A stretch of DNA of 64,000 nt from Pseudomonas luteola NBRC 103146 (GTDB taxonomy: Bacteria > Pseudomonadota > Gammaproteobacteria > Pseudomonadales > Pseudomonadaceae), in assembly GCF_002091675.1 (NCBI RefSeq), contig NZ_BDAE01000002.1:367481-431480 (forward strand), written 5' to 3'. Within the stretch, counting starts at the first letter, position 1, and each line of letters begins with the position of its first letter. The notes beneath the pieces were generated by a model. The model ran no database searches and was not told the DNA's origin. It saw only the letters and a list, made by a program, of their open reading frames with translations. The translations under genes were made by a program, and so were the position numbers. Positions 17,946-26,588 of the stretch are shown in pieces.

Positions 17946-18767
17946 ATGCGTCGTGTTTTACCCATCGTCGGTCTTTCGCTTTCAGTACTGCTCAGCGCAT
18001 GTCAGGCGGTGAATACCACTAGCGGAAATGCTGTTGGGGTTGAGCGTAAGCAGTATATGTTCAGCATGTTGTCGGCTGATCAGGTCAACCAGATGTACTC
18101 GCAGTCGTACCAGAAGACGGTTACCGAGGCGAAAAACGCTGGCAAGCTGGCCAACGATACGGCTCAGGGCAAGCGAGTACAGGCAATAGCCAAGCAGTTG
18201 ATTGCTCATACGTCTGCGCTGCGGGCGGATGCGGCCAACTGGGATTGGCAGGTCAACGTGCTCCAGAATGATGAAGTGAATGCCAACTGTGGCCCGGGTG
18301 GAAAGATCTTTGTCTACACCGGCCTGCTTGATCAGCTAAAGCCTACGGACGACGAACTGGCCGCTGTGATCGGGCATGAGATTGCCCATGCACTGCGTGA
18401 ACACAGCCGCGAGCAGATGTCCCGCGCCTATGCCATCGAGATGGGTCAGAATATCGGCGGGGCGCTGCTGGGCATTGGTCAGGGTGGTATGCAGGTGGCG
18501 GATCAGGTTACCCAGGTTAGTCTGACTTTGCCGTTCAGCCGTTCCAACGAGAACGAGGCAGATCTCATCGGGCTCGAACTGGCCGCGCGCTCGGGCTATA
18601 ACCCCAATGCCGCCGTGACGCTCTGGCAGAAGATGGCCAAGCTGAGTAATGGTAACCAGTCACCAGAGATACTCAGCACCCACCCGTCCGATGACAAGCG
18701 GATGAGCAATCTGGAGGCTGCCATTCCCAAGGTCATGCCGTTCTATGAGGCCAGCCGTAAGTCGTGA
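17946..18767 (+). CDS. M48-family metalloprotease lipoprotein (LoiP-like)
   Basis: The 273-residue zinc protease has a lipoprotein signal (lipobox LLSAC, Cys about residue 19), placing it in the periplasm on a membrane. The zinc motif HEIAH lies in VIGHEIAHALREHS, with the third ligand Glu in SNENEADLIGLELAA. M48 lipoproteins degrade misfolded envelope proteins. The ATG at 17946 was chosen because it starts the signal peptide; the open frame upstream to 17832 lacks coding character. A strong terminator follows. Confidence 0.92.
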   Translation: MRRVLPIVGLSLSVLLSACQAVNTTSGNAVGVERKQYMFSMLSADQVNQMYSQSYQKTVTEAKNAGKLANDTAQGKRVQAIAKQLIAHTSALRADAANWDWQVNVLQNDEVNANCGPGGKIFVYTGLLDQLKPTDDELAAVIGHEIAHALREHSREQMSRAYAIEMGQNIGGALLGIGQGGMQVADQVTQVSLTLPFSRSNENEADLIGLELAARSGYNPNAAVTLWQKMAKLSNGNQSPEILSTHPSDDKRMSNLEAAIPKVMPFYEASRKS

Positions 18768-18790
18768 CAGGTCGGCTATCGAGAGCCAGA

Positions 18791-18821
18791 AGCCCCGGCT
18801 GCTGATAGCCGGGGCTTTTTT
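18791..18821 (+). terminator. Terminator after the M48 protease gene
   Basis: A 10-bp perfect stem (AGCCCCGGCT / AGCCGGGGCT) with a 6-nt loop and T run sits 23 nt after the stop, ahead of the convergent Mn exporter gene. Confidence 0.9.
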
Positions 18822-18839
18822 ATGCTCAGAAAGGAATAA

Positions 18840-19424
18840 TTAGAACACACCGCTTAGCTCAAGCGCGTGATAAGCCGCCGCGAGAGCCAGGATGCCGAAT
18901 GCCGTAGAGGCGAGTCGGCGGATCAACACCAATGGCAGCCGGTCAGCGGCAAAGTTGCCTGCGAGTACAACGGGTACGTTGGCCACAAGCATACCCAGTG
19001 TCGTGCCCATGACGACCAGAATGAAATGAGGGTATTGGGCTGCCAGCATCACCGTGGCGACTTGTGTCTTGTCTCCCATTTCCGCCAGGAAGAACGCCAC
19101 CAGCGTTGTCAGGAAAGGTCCAGAGCTCTTTTTAAGGCCTGATGCCTCATCTTCGTCCAGCTTGTCCGGGATCAGCGTCCAGAGGGCGACGGCTACAAAT
19201 GAAATCGCCAGAATCCAACTCAGGGCTGTCTCGCTGAAGAAGCGGCTGACCCAGCTGCCAACGGCGCCGGCAACAAAGTGGTTGGCCAGCGTCGAAGCCA
19301 CCATTCCCATAATGATAGGCCAGGGCTTACGAAATCGGGCAGCCAGCAGCAGAGCAAGCAGCTGAGTCTTGTCACCCATTTCTGCAAGGGCGACGACCAG
19401 CGTAGGGACTAACAGGGATTCCAT
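18840..19424 (-). CDS. TMEM165/GDT1-family (UPF0016) manganese exporter
   Basis: The 194-residue membrane protein consists of two repeats, each with the family signature E-x-G-D-K-T (VALAEMGDKTQLLALLLAARF and FFLAEMGDKTQVATVML) that forms the cation site. Bacterial members such as MneA export Mn2+. The start at 19424 (ATGGAATCC, with upstream GGAAA) gives the usual N-terminus; an upstream ATG at 19448 is less likely. A yybP-ykoY Mn2+ riboswitch occupies its 5' leader, which directly supports the metal assignment and predicts induction by Mn2+. Confidence 0.92.
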   Translation of the reverse strand: MESLLVPTLVVALAEMGDKTQLLALLLAARFRKPWPIIMGMVASTLANHFVAGAVGSWVSRFFSETALSWILAISFVAVALWTLIPDKLDEDEASGLKKSSGPFLTTLVAFFLAEMGDKTQVATVMLAAQYPHFILVVMGTTLGMLVANVPVVLAGNFAADRLPLVLIRRLASTAFGILALAAAYHALELSGVF

Positions 19425-19462
19425 CAGGTTTCCAAAAGGGGCGGGCATTAATTAGACAAATG

Positions 19463-19608
19463 ACATGCATGCCTTCCCACCCCGGGTAAAGGCTGCATGT
19501 CATAGGTCTTGTCAAACCCGCAGGTCGCGAACGCCATGGTCGAGGACCAAGTATGTTGACGGACGCCTGGCGCTGATGGCCAGAGACTACTCCCCTAGGA
19601 CGGCGCGC
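19463..19608 (-). promoter_or_regulatory. yybP-ykoY manganese riboswitch
   Basis: Read on the minus strand, the leader of the exporter gene contains the family's conserved blocks in order: GGGGAGTAG (19595-19587), GTCAACATAC, CAAGACCTATG and TTTACCCGGGG. These are the Mn2+-sensing loops L1 and L3 and their helices. A 12-bp stem with one bulge (19463-19475 pairing 19489-19500) closes the 3' part, 39 nt before the start codon, and may be the expression switch. No U tract follows it, so translational control is more likely than termination. Boundaries are approximate. Confidence 0.9.
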
Positions 19609-19663
19609 ATTCTGCCCAAACATCCAGGCAGGTGCAATTCAAAAGAGCGATACGCTGTCTCTA

Positions 19664-20659
19664 TCAGCGGCGGAAGGCCTGGTAGATACGAAAGCCGTCA
19701 CGCTCTGCCAACACCTTGCAGGGCCCCAGATATTGCTCGATCAGCGGGGGATACCTGAGAAAGCTGTTGGCCACAATGCGCAGCTCGCCGCCTGGGCGCA
19801 GGTGATGGACGGCTTCGCGTAGCAGGGTCTCGCTGGCTTGATAATGAGTGTGTACGCCCTGGTGAAACGGCGGGTTGCTGATAATGGCGGCCAGCCCAAT
19901 GGGTGCCGCAGCGATACCGTCGCCAGCCAATACGGTGCCGTTCAGCCTGTTGGCAGCCAAGGTCAGGCGGCTACTCTCTACCGCAAACGCATCCACGTCG
20001 AGCATATGAAGGTCATTGTGGGGATAGCGCTGTTTGAGCGATGCACCTACTACACCTGCGCCGCATCCGAAATCCAGCAGCGCACCAGCAGGTAGATTAT
20101 CGAGGTGTTCGAGCAGAAGGGCGCTCCCCTTGTCGAGCCGCCCGTGGCTGAACACACCTGGCAGGCTGACTACATGAAGCATTGAACCGGCAACATCCAG
20201 CTCGAAGCGCTCGGCCCGCTCATGCAGCATGACGGGGGCTGCCTGGGGATGTGAGACCTTCCACAACTGACAGTGCCGAGCATTGTCCAGCTTGCTGGCG
20301 GCGCCCAGCAGAGCCAGCTGTTTGGCAGCCCGCTCGATTCCACCCCGCTTTTCGCCTACCACATACAGTGCCCCTTGAGGGACCATGGCCGCCAAGACGC
20401 TGAGCAGGTAATCCGTCAGCTCTCTGGACTTGGGCAGGAACAGTACGGCGGTATCGTATGGCTGAGCAGGTATAGAGGTTCCGAAGTCGACTCTCCCGGG
20501 AAAGCGAGCCTGGAAATAGGCCTCATCGCCTGCATGCCAGGTCCAGCCATGTGCCTCCGGGAGGTGGCTCAATAGATCATCTGCAGGTAATCCTGCCAGC
20601 AAGGTTCGGCCTTGAAAATGCTCGGGCTGACGGAGCAGGACTTCGCTGCGTGGATCCAT
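19664..20659 (-). CDS. rsmC: 16S rRNA (guanine(1207)-N(2))-methyltransferase
   Basis: RsmC methylates G1207 of 16S rRNA in the 30S subunit. The 331-residue protein has a degenerate N-terminal methyltransferase-like domain and a C-terminal catalytic domain with the SAM motif [15 protein letters not shown] and the N2-guanine methyltransferase motif ISNPPFHQG. The ATG at 20659 gives the usual N-terminus ([10 protein letters not shown]); the frame is open 20 codons further upstream. It lies 28 nt after the 2-hydroxyacid dehydrogenase gene on the same strand, so the two may share a transcript. Confidence 0.93.
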   Translation of the reverse strand: MDPRSEVLLRQPEHFQGRTLLAGLPADDLLSHLPEAHGWTWHAGDEAYFQARFPGRVDFGTSIPAQPYDTAVLFLPKSRELTDYLLSVLAAMVPQGALYVVGEKRGGIERAAKQLALLGAASKLDNARHCQLWKVSHPQAAPVMLHERAERFELDVAGSMLHVVSLPGVFSHGRLDKGSALLLEHLDNLPAGALLDFGCGAGVVGASLKQRYPHNDLHMLDVDAFAVESSRLTLAANRLNGTVLAGDGIAAAPIGLAAIISNPPFHQGVHTHYQASETLLREAVHHLRPGGELRIVANSFLRYPPLIEQYLGPCKVLAERDGFRIYQAFRR

Positions 20660-20687
20660 GGGCGTCCTCGGTAAAAAAGCGCGAAGC

Positions 20688-21653
20688 TTAGCAGACCGTG
20701 CGAGTCGGCGCGCCCGCAAAAAAGGCGGTTGCGTTATCGGTCAGCTGACCGATGATCCGCTGGCGAGCCTCCCGGCTTCCCCATGCATTATGAGGCGTCA
20801 CGATAATCCTGGGAATGTCGTGGGCGAGCAGGGGATTTCCGTCTTTTGGCGGCTCCTGGGTGAGGACGTCCGTGGCGGCGCCTCCCAGATGACCGCTCCG
20901 CAGGCAGTCGGCCAATGCCTGTTCGTTCACGATACCGCCTCGAGCCGTATTGATCAGAAAAGCGGTGGGCTTCATGGCAGCCAGTTGCGGAGCATCGATC
21001 AGGTTGCGCGTGGCGTCGGTAAGGGGGCAATGCAGGCTCAACGCGTCTACCTGGGGCAGTAGCGCTTCCAGCGGTATGTAGCCTTCGCGCACTGGCCGTC
21101 CAGGCAACTGACCCAGCAGGATACGCATGCCAAATGCTTCCGCCAGGCGAGCAACTGCACCGCCAAGCTCACCGTGACCCAGGATGCCAAGCGTCTTGCC
21201 TTCCAACTCCATGATGGGATAGTCGAGCAGGCAAAACTGCTTGGCTTCCTGCCAACGTCCAGCCTGAACATCGCGCTGATAATCCGACAGTCGCGTGGCC
21301 AGGGCCAGCAGGAGCGCGAGCGTGTGTTGTGCAACGGAAGGCGTGCCGTACCCCTGACAATTGCAGACGGTTATCCCATATTGGCGTGCTGCGTCCAGAT
21401 CCACATTATTGGTGCCGGTGGCGCTGACCAGTACCAGCTTGAGCGATGGGCATGCAGAAAGGCAGTCAGCGGTCAGGCTGACCTTGTTCACGATAGCCAC
21501 CTCCACGGCCTGCAGGCGCTCGATAATCTCGTCAGGCGCGGTGGTCGGGTAGACGTGGAATTCGCTGAAGACTGCCTTCAACGGAGCTGGATCCAGATCT
21601 CCCAGGTCCAATGAGGCATAATCCAGAAAGGCGGCACGACGGGCTAGGCTCAT
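20688..21653 (-). CDS. D-isomer specific 2-hydroxyacid dehydrogenase
   Basis: This 321-residue NAD(P)-dependent reductase or dehydrogenase has the Rossmann motif [16 protein letters not shown] and the catalytic triad in order: Arg in [10 protein letters not shown], Glu in LTQEPP, His in VTPHNAWGS. It is closest in feel to glycerate/hydroxypyruvate reductases (HprA-like), but the substrate cannot be fixed from sequence. It precedes rsmC on the same strand and diverges from acpH. Confidence 0.9.
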   Translation of the reverse strand: MSLARRAAFLDYASLDLGDLDPAPLKAVFSEFHVYPTTAPDEIIERLQAVEVAIVNKVSLTADCLSACPSLKLVLVSATGTNNVDLDAARQYGITVCNCQGYGTPSVAQHTLALLLALATRLSDYQRDVQAGRWQEAKQFCLLDYPIMELEGKTLGILGHGELGGAVARLAEAFGMRILLGQLPGRPVREGYIPLEALLPQVDALSLHCPLTDATRNLIDAPQLAAMKPTAFLINTARGGIVNEQALADCLRSGHLGGAATDVLTQEPPKDGNPLLAHDIPRIIVTPHNAWGSREARQRIIGQLTDNATAFFAGAPTRTVC

Positions 21654-21735
21654 GGGGTGTCCTTATGATTATTGGCCGGAACTGCCAGCCTAGCAGAAGC
21701 CCCTGGCGCAGGGGCAAGGTAGCAAGCTGACAGGC

Positions 21736-22320
21736 ATGAATTATCTCGCTCATCTCCATCTTGGCGGTTCAGATCGTGAACAGCTGCTGGGAAGTCTTTA
21801 CGGTGACTTCGTCAAAGGTCCTCTCGATAATCGCTGGCCCTTGGCTATCGAACAGGCTATCCGCCTGCATCGCCGTATTGATGCCTTTACCGACAGCCAT
21901 CCCTTGATCGATCGTGCCCGTGCACGCTTTCCCGAGGCGCGCCGGCGCGTCAGCGGTATCCTGGTCGATGTCTTTTTCGATCACTGCCTCAGCCGGCATT
22001 GGGCTGCTTACGCCGACCAGCCGCTGGAGGCTTTTATTGCGCGGTTCTATCGTATTCTGCTGTCGGAGCCTGATTTGCCGCCACGGCTGGCGAGGATCGC
22101 TCCGCGTATGGCAGCTCAGGACTGGCTAGGCAGTTATCAGGAATTCAGGATCATCGAACAGGTCATCAATGGTATGGCGAGTCGACTGTCCCGGCCTGTA
22201 CTCTTTGAGGGCGCCTTTGCGGAAGTAGAAGCATGTTATGCGCTGCTTGAGCAGGACTTCTTTGACTTTTATCCCGAACTGCTGGCGTTCGTTCGTCAGG
22301 CGCAGCGGGATCGCTATTGA
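21736..22320 (+). CDS. acpH: Acyl carrier protein phosphodiesterase
   Basis: AcpH hydrolyses the 4'-phosphopantetheine arm from holo-ACP. The 194-residue HD-related protein shows the diagnostic N-terminus MNYLAHLHLG, GDFVKGPL, the metal-site block LHRRIDAFTDSHP, and VDVFFDHCLSRHW. Length matches E. coli AcpH (193 aa). It is monocistronic or followed by the ODP-type hydrolase gene 63 nt later; a hairpin in between lacks a T run. Confidence 0.93.
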   Translation: MNYLAHLHLGGSDREQLLGSLYGDFVKGPLDNRWPLAIEQAIRLHRRIDAFTDSHPLIDRARARFPEARRRVSGILVDVFFDHCLSRHWAAYADQPLEAFIARFYRILLSEPDLPPRLARIAPRMAAQDWLGSYQEFRIIEQVINGMASRLSRPVLFEGAFAEVEACYALLEQDFFDFYPELLAFVRQAQRDRY

Positions 22321-22383
22321 CTCAGGTCAACATGCGCAACGGCTTGTGCGCATAGAGTCACCGCGCTATTACGCGAGGACCCT

Positions 22384-23169
22384 ATGCGCCGCGATCCCAT
22401 TGTGCTGTTTGATAACGGCTCCCATAAATGTTTGTGCTTCGATAGCTTGGTTACAGGAGACGGAGTGCAATCCAACCAGTTTCTCATCATCGATCATGAT
22501 GAATATCTACTATTCGATCCCGGCGGTGATCTGACCTATACGCCGCTGTCGCTGGAGCTGTCCAGGCATATTCCGCTGCAGGATCTGACCTATATCTTTG
22601 CATCGCACCAGGATCCCGACATTATCGCGGCGCTGGACAAATGGCTGCTGCATACGCGGGCTCAGGTCATCTGCTCGAAGCTGTGGGCACGCTTTCTGCC
22701 TCATTTGACGGCTGGCTATCTGTCCATTAGTCACAACCTGTCGGTCTTTGAGCGAATCATACCCTTGCCTGATCGGGGCCAATCTTTCCGGCTGGGCCAA
22801 TGCGCCCTCATGGCCGTTCCCGCCCACTTTCTGCATTCAGTCGGTAATTTCCAGCTATACGATCCTGTCAGTCGAATTCTCTTTTCGGGCGATATGGGCG
22901 CCTCACTCGTAGATGACGCGGCACCGGTCGAGAATTTCGAGGCTCACATGCCCAGCATGGAGTGCTTTCATCGACGCTACATGGCCTGCAACAAAGCCTG
23001 CCGGCTATGGGCAGGCATGGTCAGGGAAATGAATGTTGCCATGATTGTGCCTCAGCACGGGCGGCCCTTTGCGTCGCCGCCCGTGATCAAGGCGTTTCTG
23101 GACTGGATCGAAACCCTGGAGTGCGGGATCGACCTAATGACGCAGGAAGACTATCGCTTGCCTGCATGA
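22384..23169 (+). CDS. Metallo-beta-lactamase fold hydrolase, ODP (oxygen-binding di-iron) type
   Basis: The 261-residue protein has the beta-lactamase-fold metal motif in the flavodiiron style, H-x-D-x-D (H75, D77, D79 in ASHQDPDII), instead of HxHxDH. It also has PAHFLHSVGN, FSGDMGAS and a final PQHGRPF His. Such ODP domains bind two irons and O2 or NO rather than two zincs. No flavodoxin or rubredoxin domain is fused, so the electron donor is unknown. Its last 19 nt overlap the 3' end of the convergent YihG-type acyltransferase gene. Confidence 0.84.
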   Translation: MRRDPIVLFDNGSHKCLCFDSLVTGDGVQSNQFLIIDHDEYLLFDPGGDLTYTPLSLELSRHIPLQDLTYIFASHQDPDIIAALDKWLLHTRAQVICSKLWARFLPHLTAGYLSISHNLSVFERIIPLPDRGQSFRLGQCALMAVPAHFLHSVGNFQLYDPVSRILFSGDMGASLVDDAAPVENFEAHMPSMECFHRRYMACNKACRLWAGMVREMNVAMIVPQHGRPFASPPVIKAFLDWIETLECGIDLMTQEDYRLPA

Positions 23170-24080
23170 AGGTAATGCTTGGGCGGATACTCCTGATGTA
23201 GCCGCTCCAGCAGTTCATCCTTGGCTGTCCAAAGCTGGTTAACCCAGGCCTGGAAGGCTGCGCGGTATTCGCTGTCCAGGTCGTAGCTCTTGCCCAAAAA
23301 GGCTGCGGGGATGGCAATCTCTTCGACACGCACGACAATGGCTGCAATCCGCCCGGAGAGCAGATCCCAAAGGCTCGGCGTTCCGTTGGGATAGTGGATG
23401 GTAACGTTGACCAGCGAATGCAGCTGCTCTCCCATCGCATCCAGCACAAAGGCGATACCGCCCGCACGCGGGCTCAACAAGTGACGATACGGCGCGCGCT
23501 GGGCGTCATGTTTGGCTTGGGTGAAACGGGTTCCTTCCAGAAAATTGAAGATTCCCACCGCTGTATCGCGAAAGCGCGCGCAGGCCCGACGCGTAGTCTC
23601 AAGGTCCTTGCCACGCTTTTCAGGATGGCGGGCCAGATACGCTTTCGAATAGCGCTTCATGAAGGGAAAGTCGAGTGCCCACCAGCACAATCCAATGACA
23701 GGCACCCAGATAAGCTCTTGTTTGAGGAAGAACTTGAGCGGACGGATATGGCGATTCATCAGGTACTGGAGCGCAAAGATATCAACCCAGCTCTGATGGT
23801 TACTGGTCACCAGATAGGAGTGTTTGTAATCGAGGCTGGCGAGCCCGCGGACGTCCCAGTGGATGCGACCCGTCAGGCGAATCCAGAGATGATTACCACT
23901 GATCCAGGCCTCGTGGATGGCATTCATGAGGCGTCTGGACAGCCGTTGTGCAGTCGGGAAGGGCAGGCACAGCTTGAGTAGCGTTACGGCAAACAGCGGC
24001 CAGCACCAGAACAGCGTGTTGGCCGCCAGGAGCAGGCCGCCCACAAGACCACGGACCAGGCTAGGTAGATAATGAAGCAT
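23151..24080 (-). CDS. yihG: Acyltransferase, YihG/PlsC family
   Basis: This 309-residue inner-membrane protein has an N-terminal hydrophobic segment (GLVGGLLLAANTLFWCWPLF) and a PlsC-type acyltransferase domain. Motif I is SNHQSWVDIF (H-x4-D), and motif III is NFLEGTRFTQAK (EGTR). E. coli YihG is a 1-acyl-glycerol-3-phosphate acyltransferase that makes particular phospholipid species. The ATG at 24080 begins the conserved N-terminus; 20 further upstream codons in frame are less convincing. It overlaps the end of the convergent ODP-type gene. Confidence 0.9.
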   Translation of the reverse strand: MLHYLPSLVRGLVGGLLLAANTLFWCWPLFAVTLLKLCLPFPTAQRLSRRLMNAIHEAWISGNHLWIRLTGRIHWDVRGLASLDYKHSYLVTSNHQSWVDIFALQYLMNRHIRPLKFFLKQELIWVPVIGLCWWALDFPFMKRYSKAYLARHPEKRGKDLETTRRACARFRDTAVGIFNFLEGTRFTQAKHDAQRAPYRHLLSPRAGGIAFVLDAMGEQLHSLVNVTIHYPNGTPSLWDLLSGRIAAIVVRVEEIAIPAAFLGKSYDLDSEYRAAFQAWVNQLWTAKDELLERLHQEYPPKHYLHAGKR

Positions 24081-24189
24081 CAAGCATTCCCAACAGCAAA
24101 AAGGCGGCAAATCATAAAACAAGCCAGCGTCGGGAGACATGCTTCATAAGCGCTCACGGCAGGATTAAACCGGATTGGCCTCATGCTAC

Positions 24190-24438
24190 TCAGCTTTTGG
24201 CGCACCAGCCGCATGGAAATGATTGCCCGATATGCTTCAAGCGCTGCGCCTCGTCGGTTACCCAGGTACGGGTTTGCCAGGGCGGGTCGTGGCGGAGGTG
24301 CTGGCTGTGCCCACAACTCAATAAAACTACCCAATGACCCTCTTCATCCTGATAAAAATCCAGAATGACACTCGTCTGCTTTGATGGCGGTGGGTCGCAA
24401 TCGGGGCGATTGCCGCGTACACTTGACCTTTCATTCAT
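24190..24438 (-). CDS. DUF3565 domain protein
   Basis: The small soluble protein (about 82 residues) has the DUF3565 core: DEEGHWVVLLSCGHSQHLRHDPPW, then WVTDEAQRLKHIG and a final PCGWCAK. Three Cys and several His (SCGH-x-x-H-x-x-H, C-x-x-C) suggest a zinc site. Function is unknown. The start is uncertain: ATG at 24438, or TTG at 24447, which would be 11 nt from the slyD start. Either way its promoter would overlap slyD sequence. Confidence 0.78.
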   Translation of the reverse strand: MNERSSVRGNRPDCDPPPSKQTSVILDFYQDEEGHWVVLLSCGHSQHLRHDPPWQTRTWVTDEAQRLKHIGQSFPCGWCAKS

Positions 24439-24458
24439 CTTATTCAAAGGTTTTTACC

Positions 24459-24944
24459 ATGCAGATTGCGGCCAACAAAGCGGTCTCCATCGACTATACC
24501 CTGACCAACGACGCCGGTGAGGTTATCGACAGTTCCGCTGGCGGCGCCCCGCTGGTATACCTGCATGGTGCAGGCAACATCATTCCGGGCCTTGAGCGTT
24601 CGCTCGAAGGCAAGCAGGCTGGCGATGAACTCAACGTTGCCGTCGAGCCTGAAGATGCGTATGGCGAGTACAGCCCTGAGCTGGTCGCTACCCTGAACCG
24701 CAGCATGTTCGAAGGTGTGGACGAGCTGGAAGTGGGTATGCAATTCCACGCTTCCGGTCCAGACGGCGGCATGCAGATCGTTACCGTGCGCGACATCGAT
24801 GGCGATGACGTGACCGTTGACGGCAACCACCCGCTGGCTGGCCAGCGCCTGAACTTCAAGGTCAAGGTTGTGAACGTGCGTGATGCCTCTTCTGAAGAAG
24901 TCGCTCACGGTCACGTACACGGTGAAGGTGGTCATCAGCACTAA
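24459..24944 (+). CDS. slyD: FKBP-type peptidyl-prolyl isomerase SlyD
   Basis: SlyD is a cytoplasmic chaperone-isomerase that also handles nickel. The 161-residue protein has the FKBP domain interrupted by the insert-in-flap domain (GEYSPELVATLNRSMF onward) and ends in a short His-rich tail (HGHVHGEGGHQH), much shorter than the metal tail of E. coli SlyD. The ATG at 24459 gives the conserved start (MQIAANKAVSIDY). A terminator follows at 25003. Confidence 0.93.
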   Translation: MQIAANKAVSIDYTLTNDAGEVIDSSAGGAPLVYLHGAGNIIPGLERSLEGKQAGDELNVAVEPEDAYGEYSPELVATLNRSMFEGVDELEVGMQFHASGPDGGMQIVTVRDIDGDDVTVDGNHPLAGQRLNFKVKVVNVRDASSEEVAHGHVHGEGGHQH

Positions 24945-25002
24945 AACGCGACGGAAATCCTGGTGTGGCGGGAACGAACCCACACTAGAATGTCCAAGCG
25001 AG

Positions 25003-25041
25003 AGCGTCCGAAAGGGAACAGCCCGGTCGGACGCTTTTTTT
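25003..25041 (+). terminator. Terminator after slyD
   Basis: A 9-bp stem (AGCGTCCGA / TCGGACGCT) with a 15-nt loop is followed by seven T. It lies in the 126-nt gap before the glutathione peroxidase gene. Confidence 0.85.
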
Positions 25042-25070
25042 ACGCCTACTGTATTCACAAGGAGCACATC

Positions 25071-25553
25071 ATGAGTGCGTTCCACGATCTCACCTTGCAA
25101 GGGCTGGATGGGAAGGATCTCCCCCTGGCACCTTACAAAGGCAAGGTGGTGTTGGTGGTTAATGTGGCATCCAAATGCGGATTGACCCCGCAATATGCGG
25201 GCCTGGAATCGCTGTATCAGACCTACCGCGACCGCGGGTTGGTCATCCTGGGCATTCCATGCAATCAATTCGCAGGCCAGGAGCCTGGAAGCGATGCGGA
25301 TATTCAACAATTCTGTAGCACGAACTATGGCGTGTCGTTTCCTCTGTCGAGCAAGATCGAGGTAAACGGCCCGACACGTCATACCCTGTACCGGCAGTTG
25401 GCTGGTGAAGGTGCGGAGTTTCCCGGAGAGATCACCTGGAATTTCGAGAAATTCCTGGTAGGTCCCGATGGCCGGGTTCTGGCTCGTTTCAGCCCCCGAA
25501 CTGCGCCAGATGATCCCAATCTGGTTCAGGCCATCGAGAAAGCGCTTCCCTAG
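25071..25553 (+). CDS. Glutathione peroxidase (BtuE-like)
   Basis: The 160-residue thiol peroxidase has the peroxidatic cysteine in VASKCGLTPQY, the FxGQEPG-type motif in IPCNQFAGQEPG, and the catalytic Gln/Trp/Asn block WNFEKFLV. It reduces hydroperoxides; bacterial members usually prefer thioredoxin. trxB lies 2 kb downstream. The ATG at 25071 follows AAGGAG; the frame is open upstream through the terminator but is not coding. It converges with cysZ. Confidence 0.93.
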   Translation: MSAFHDLTLQGLDGKDLPLAPYKGKVVLVVNVASKCGLTPQYAGLESLYQTYRDRGLVILGIPCNQFAGQEPGSDADIQQFCSTNYGVSFPLSSKIEVNGPTRHTLYRQLAGEGAEFPGEITWNFEKFLVGPDGRVLARFSPRTAPDDPNLVQAIEKALP

Positions 25554-25581
25554 CGCAAAGGCGGCGGGGCGAGCCGCGCAG

Positions 25582-26352
25582 TTACCGAGGCTCCCCCGCT
25601 GCAGGCAATGCCTTTGCGCCACCCTCTCTGACCCAAAATAGCGTCGCGCCAGCCACTGCTGCAGGCATGAACACCACATTCACGACCGGGACCAGAAGGG
25701 CCAGGTATGTAATTCCGCCAAATCCCAGGCAGCGTGTCCGCTTGCTACGCAACCAGGCCAGCATTTCGGTAAAGCCCAGCTTGTGGTTGTCCGCTGGATA
25801 GTCGATGTACTGCACCGCCATCATCCAGACGCCAAACAGCAGCCAAAGCGGTGGAGCAATTAGATTAAGTCCTGGAATGAACGAGAGCACCAATAACCCC
25901 AGTGCACGGGGTAGGTAGTACCGCAGTTTTTTGAATTCCCGCACCATGGTTCTGGGAATCATGGCAACTAACTCTCCCGTGCTGAACGGCGGGAAGTCGT
26001 CCTGGCCGCGTACCACGACCTCAACCTTCTCGGAGAGAAAGCCATTGAAAGGTGCCGCAATGATGTTAGCCACCATGGTGAACGTGAAATAGATCATGAA
26101 CAGGACGAGTACGAAGAAAAAAACGTACAGCAACGGTACCAGTACATAATCCAGAAAGCTTAAGTATGAAGGAATGGAAGGCATCAGATGATGCACCCAG
26201 CCATTGAACTTGCTTAGCGCAAAGCTGATCGTTGCGATGAACAGGATGAGATTGATCGACAGGGGCAGTACGACAAAGCGACGCAGGCCAGGCCGCAGGA
26301 TCAGTTTCAGGCCCTCACTGAAATACAAAGGGCCGGATAAAGGCTTGCTCAT
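25582..26352 (-). CDS. cysZ: Sulfate transporter CysZ
   Basis: CysZ is an inner-membrane sulfate channel feeding cysteine synthesis. The 256-residue protein has four hydrophobic spans and the family markers [20 protein letters not shown] at the start and [16 protein letters not shown] in the middle. It diverges from the peroxiredoxin gene over a 236-nt region that contains the OxyR-like site; whether that site affects cysZ is unknown. Confidence 0.94.
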   Translation of the reverse strand: MSKPLSGPLYFSEGLKLILRPGLRRFVVLPLSINLILFIATISFALSKFNGWVHHLMPSIPSYLSFLDYVLVPLLYVFFFVLVLFMIYFTFTMVANIIAAPFNGFLSEKVEVVVRGQDDFPPFSTGELVAMIPRTMVREFKKLRYYLPRALGLLVLSFIPGLNLIAPPLWLLFGVWMMAVQYIDYPADNHKLGFTEMLAWLRSKRTRCLGFGGITYLALLVPVVNVVFMPAAVAGATLFWVREGGAKALPAAGEPR

Positions 26353-26494
26353 TCAAAACTCCGGTAGCGAGTAAGAGCGCAATAATGAAGCCTTATTACG
26401 GTCGAATGCCAATAGTGACCTGTAAACAGCCGTGACGTGATTCTAGGGTTGTGCGTTGTGGCGTACCATAGTGTCCGACATCAGGCGGGTCCGC

Positions 26495-26531
26495 ATAGGT
26501 TATGCCTATGATTTGGATTGAAACTCGCCAT
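26495..26531 (+). promoter_or_regulatory. Candidate OxyR operator upstream of the peroxiredoxin gene
   Basis: Four tetrads spaced by 7 nt read ATAG, CTAT, ATTG, CCAT, matching 14 of 16 positions of the OxyR tetramer pattern ATAG-N7-CTAT-N7-ATAG-N7-CTAT. The first dyad is a strong match (ATAGGTTATGCCTAT). It ends 57 nt before the start codon of the peroxiredoxin gene, a normal distance for activation near the -35 region. Confidence 0.7.
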
Positions 26532-26588
26532 TTTATCCAAAGCGGCAAGCCGCGTAGGCTGCTGCCTTATCGCGTTAAGGAGAGGCTA

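Noticed and set aside
24444-25679. 411-codon minus-strand open frame spanning slyD and the glutathione peroxidase gene
   Set aside because: Antisense to two clear genes and crosses a terminator; no motif.
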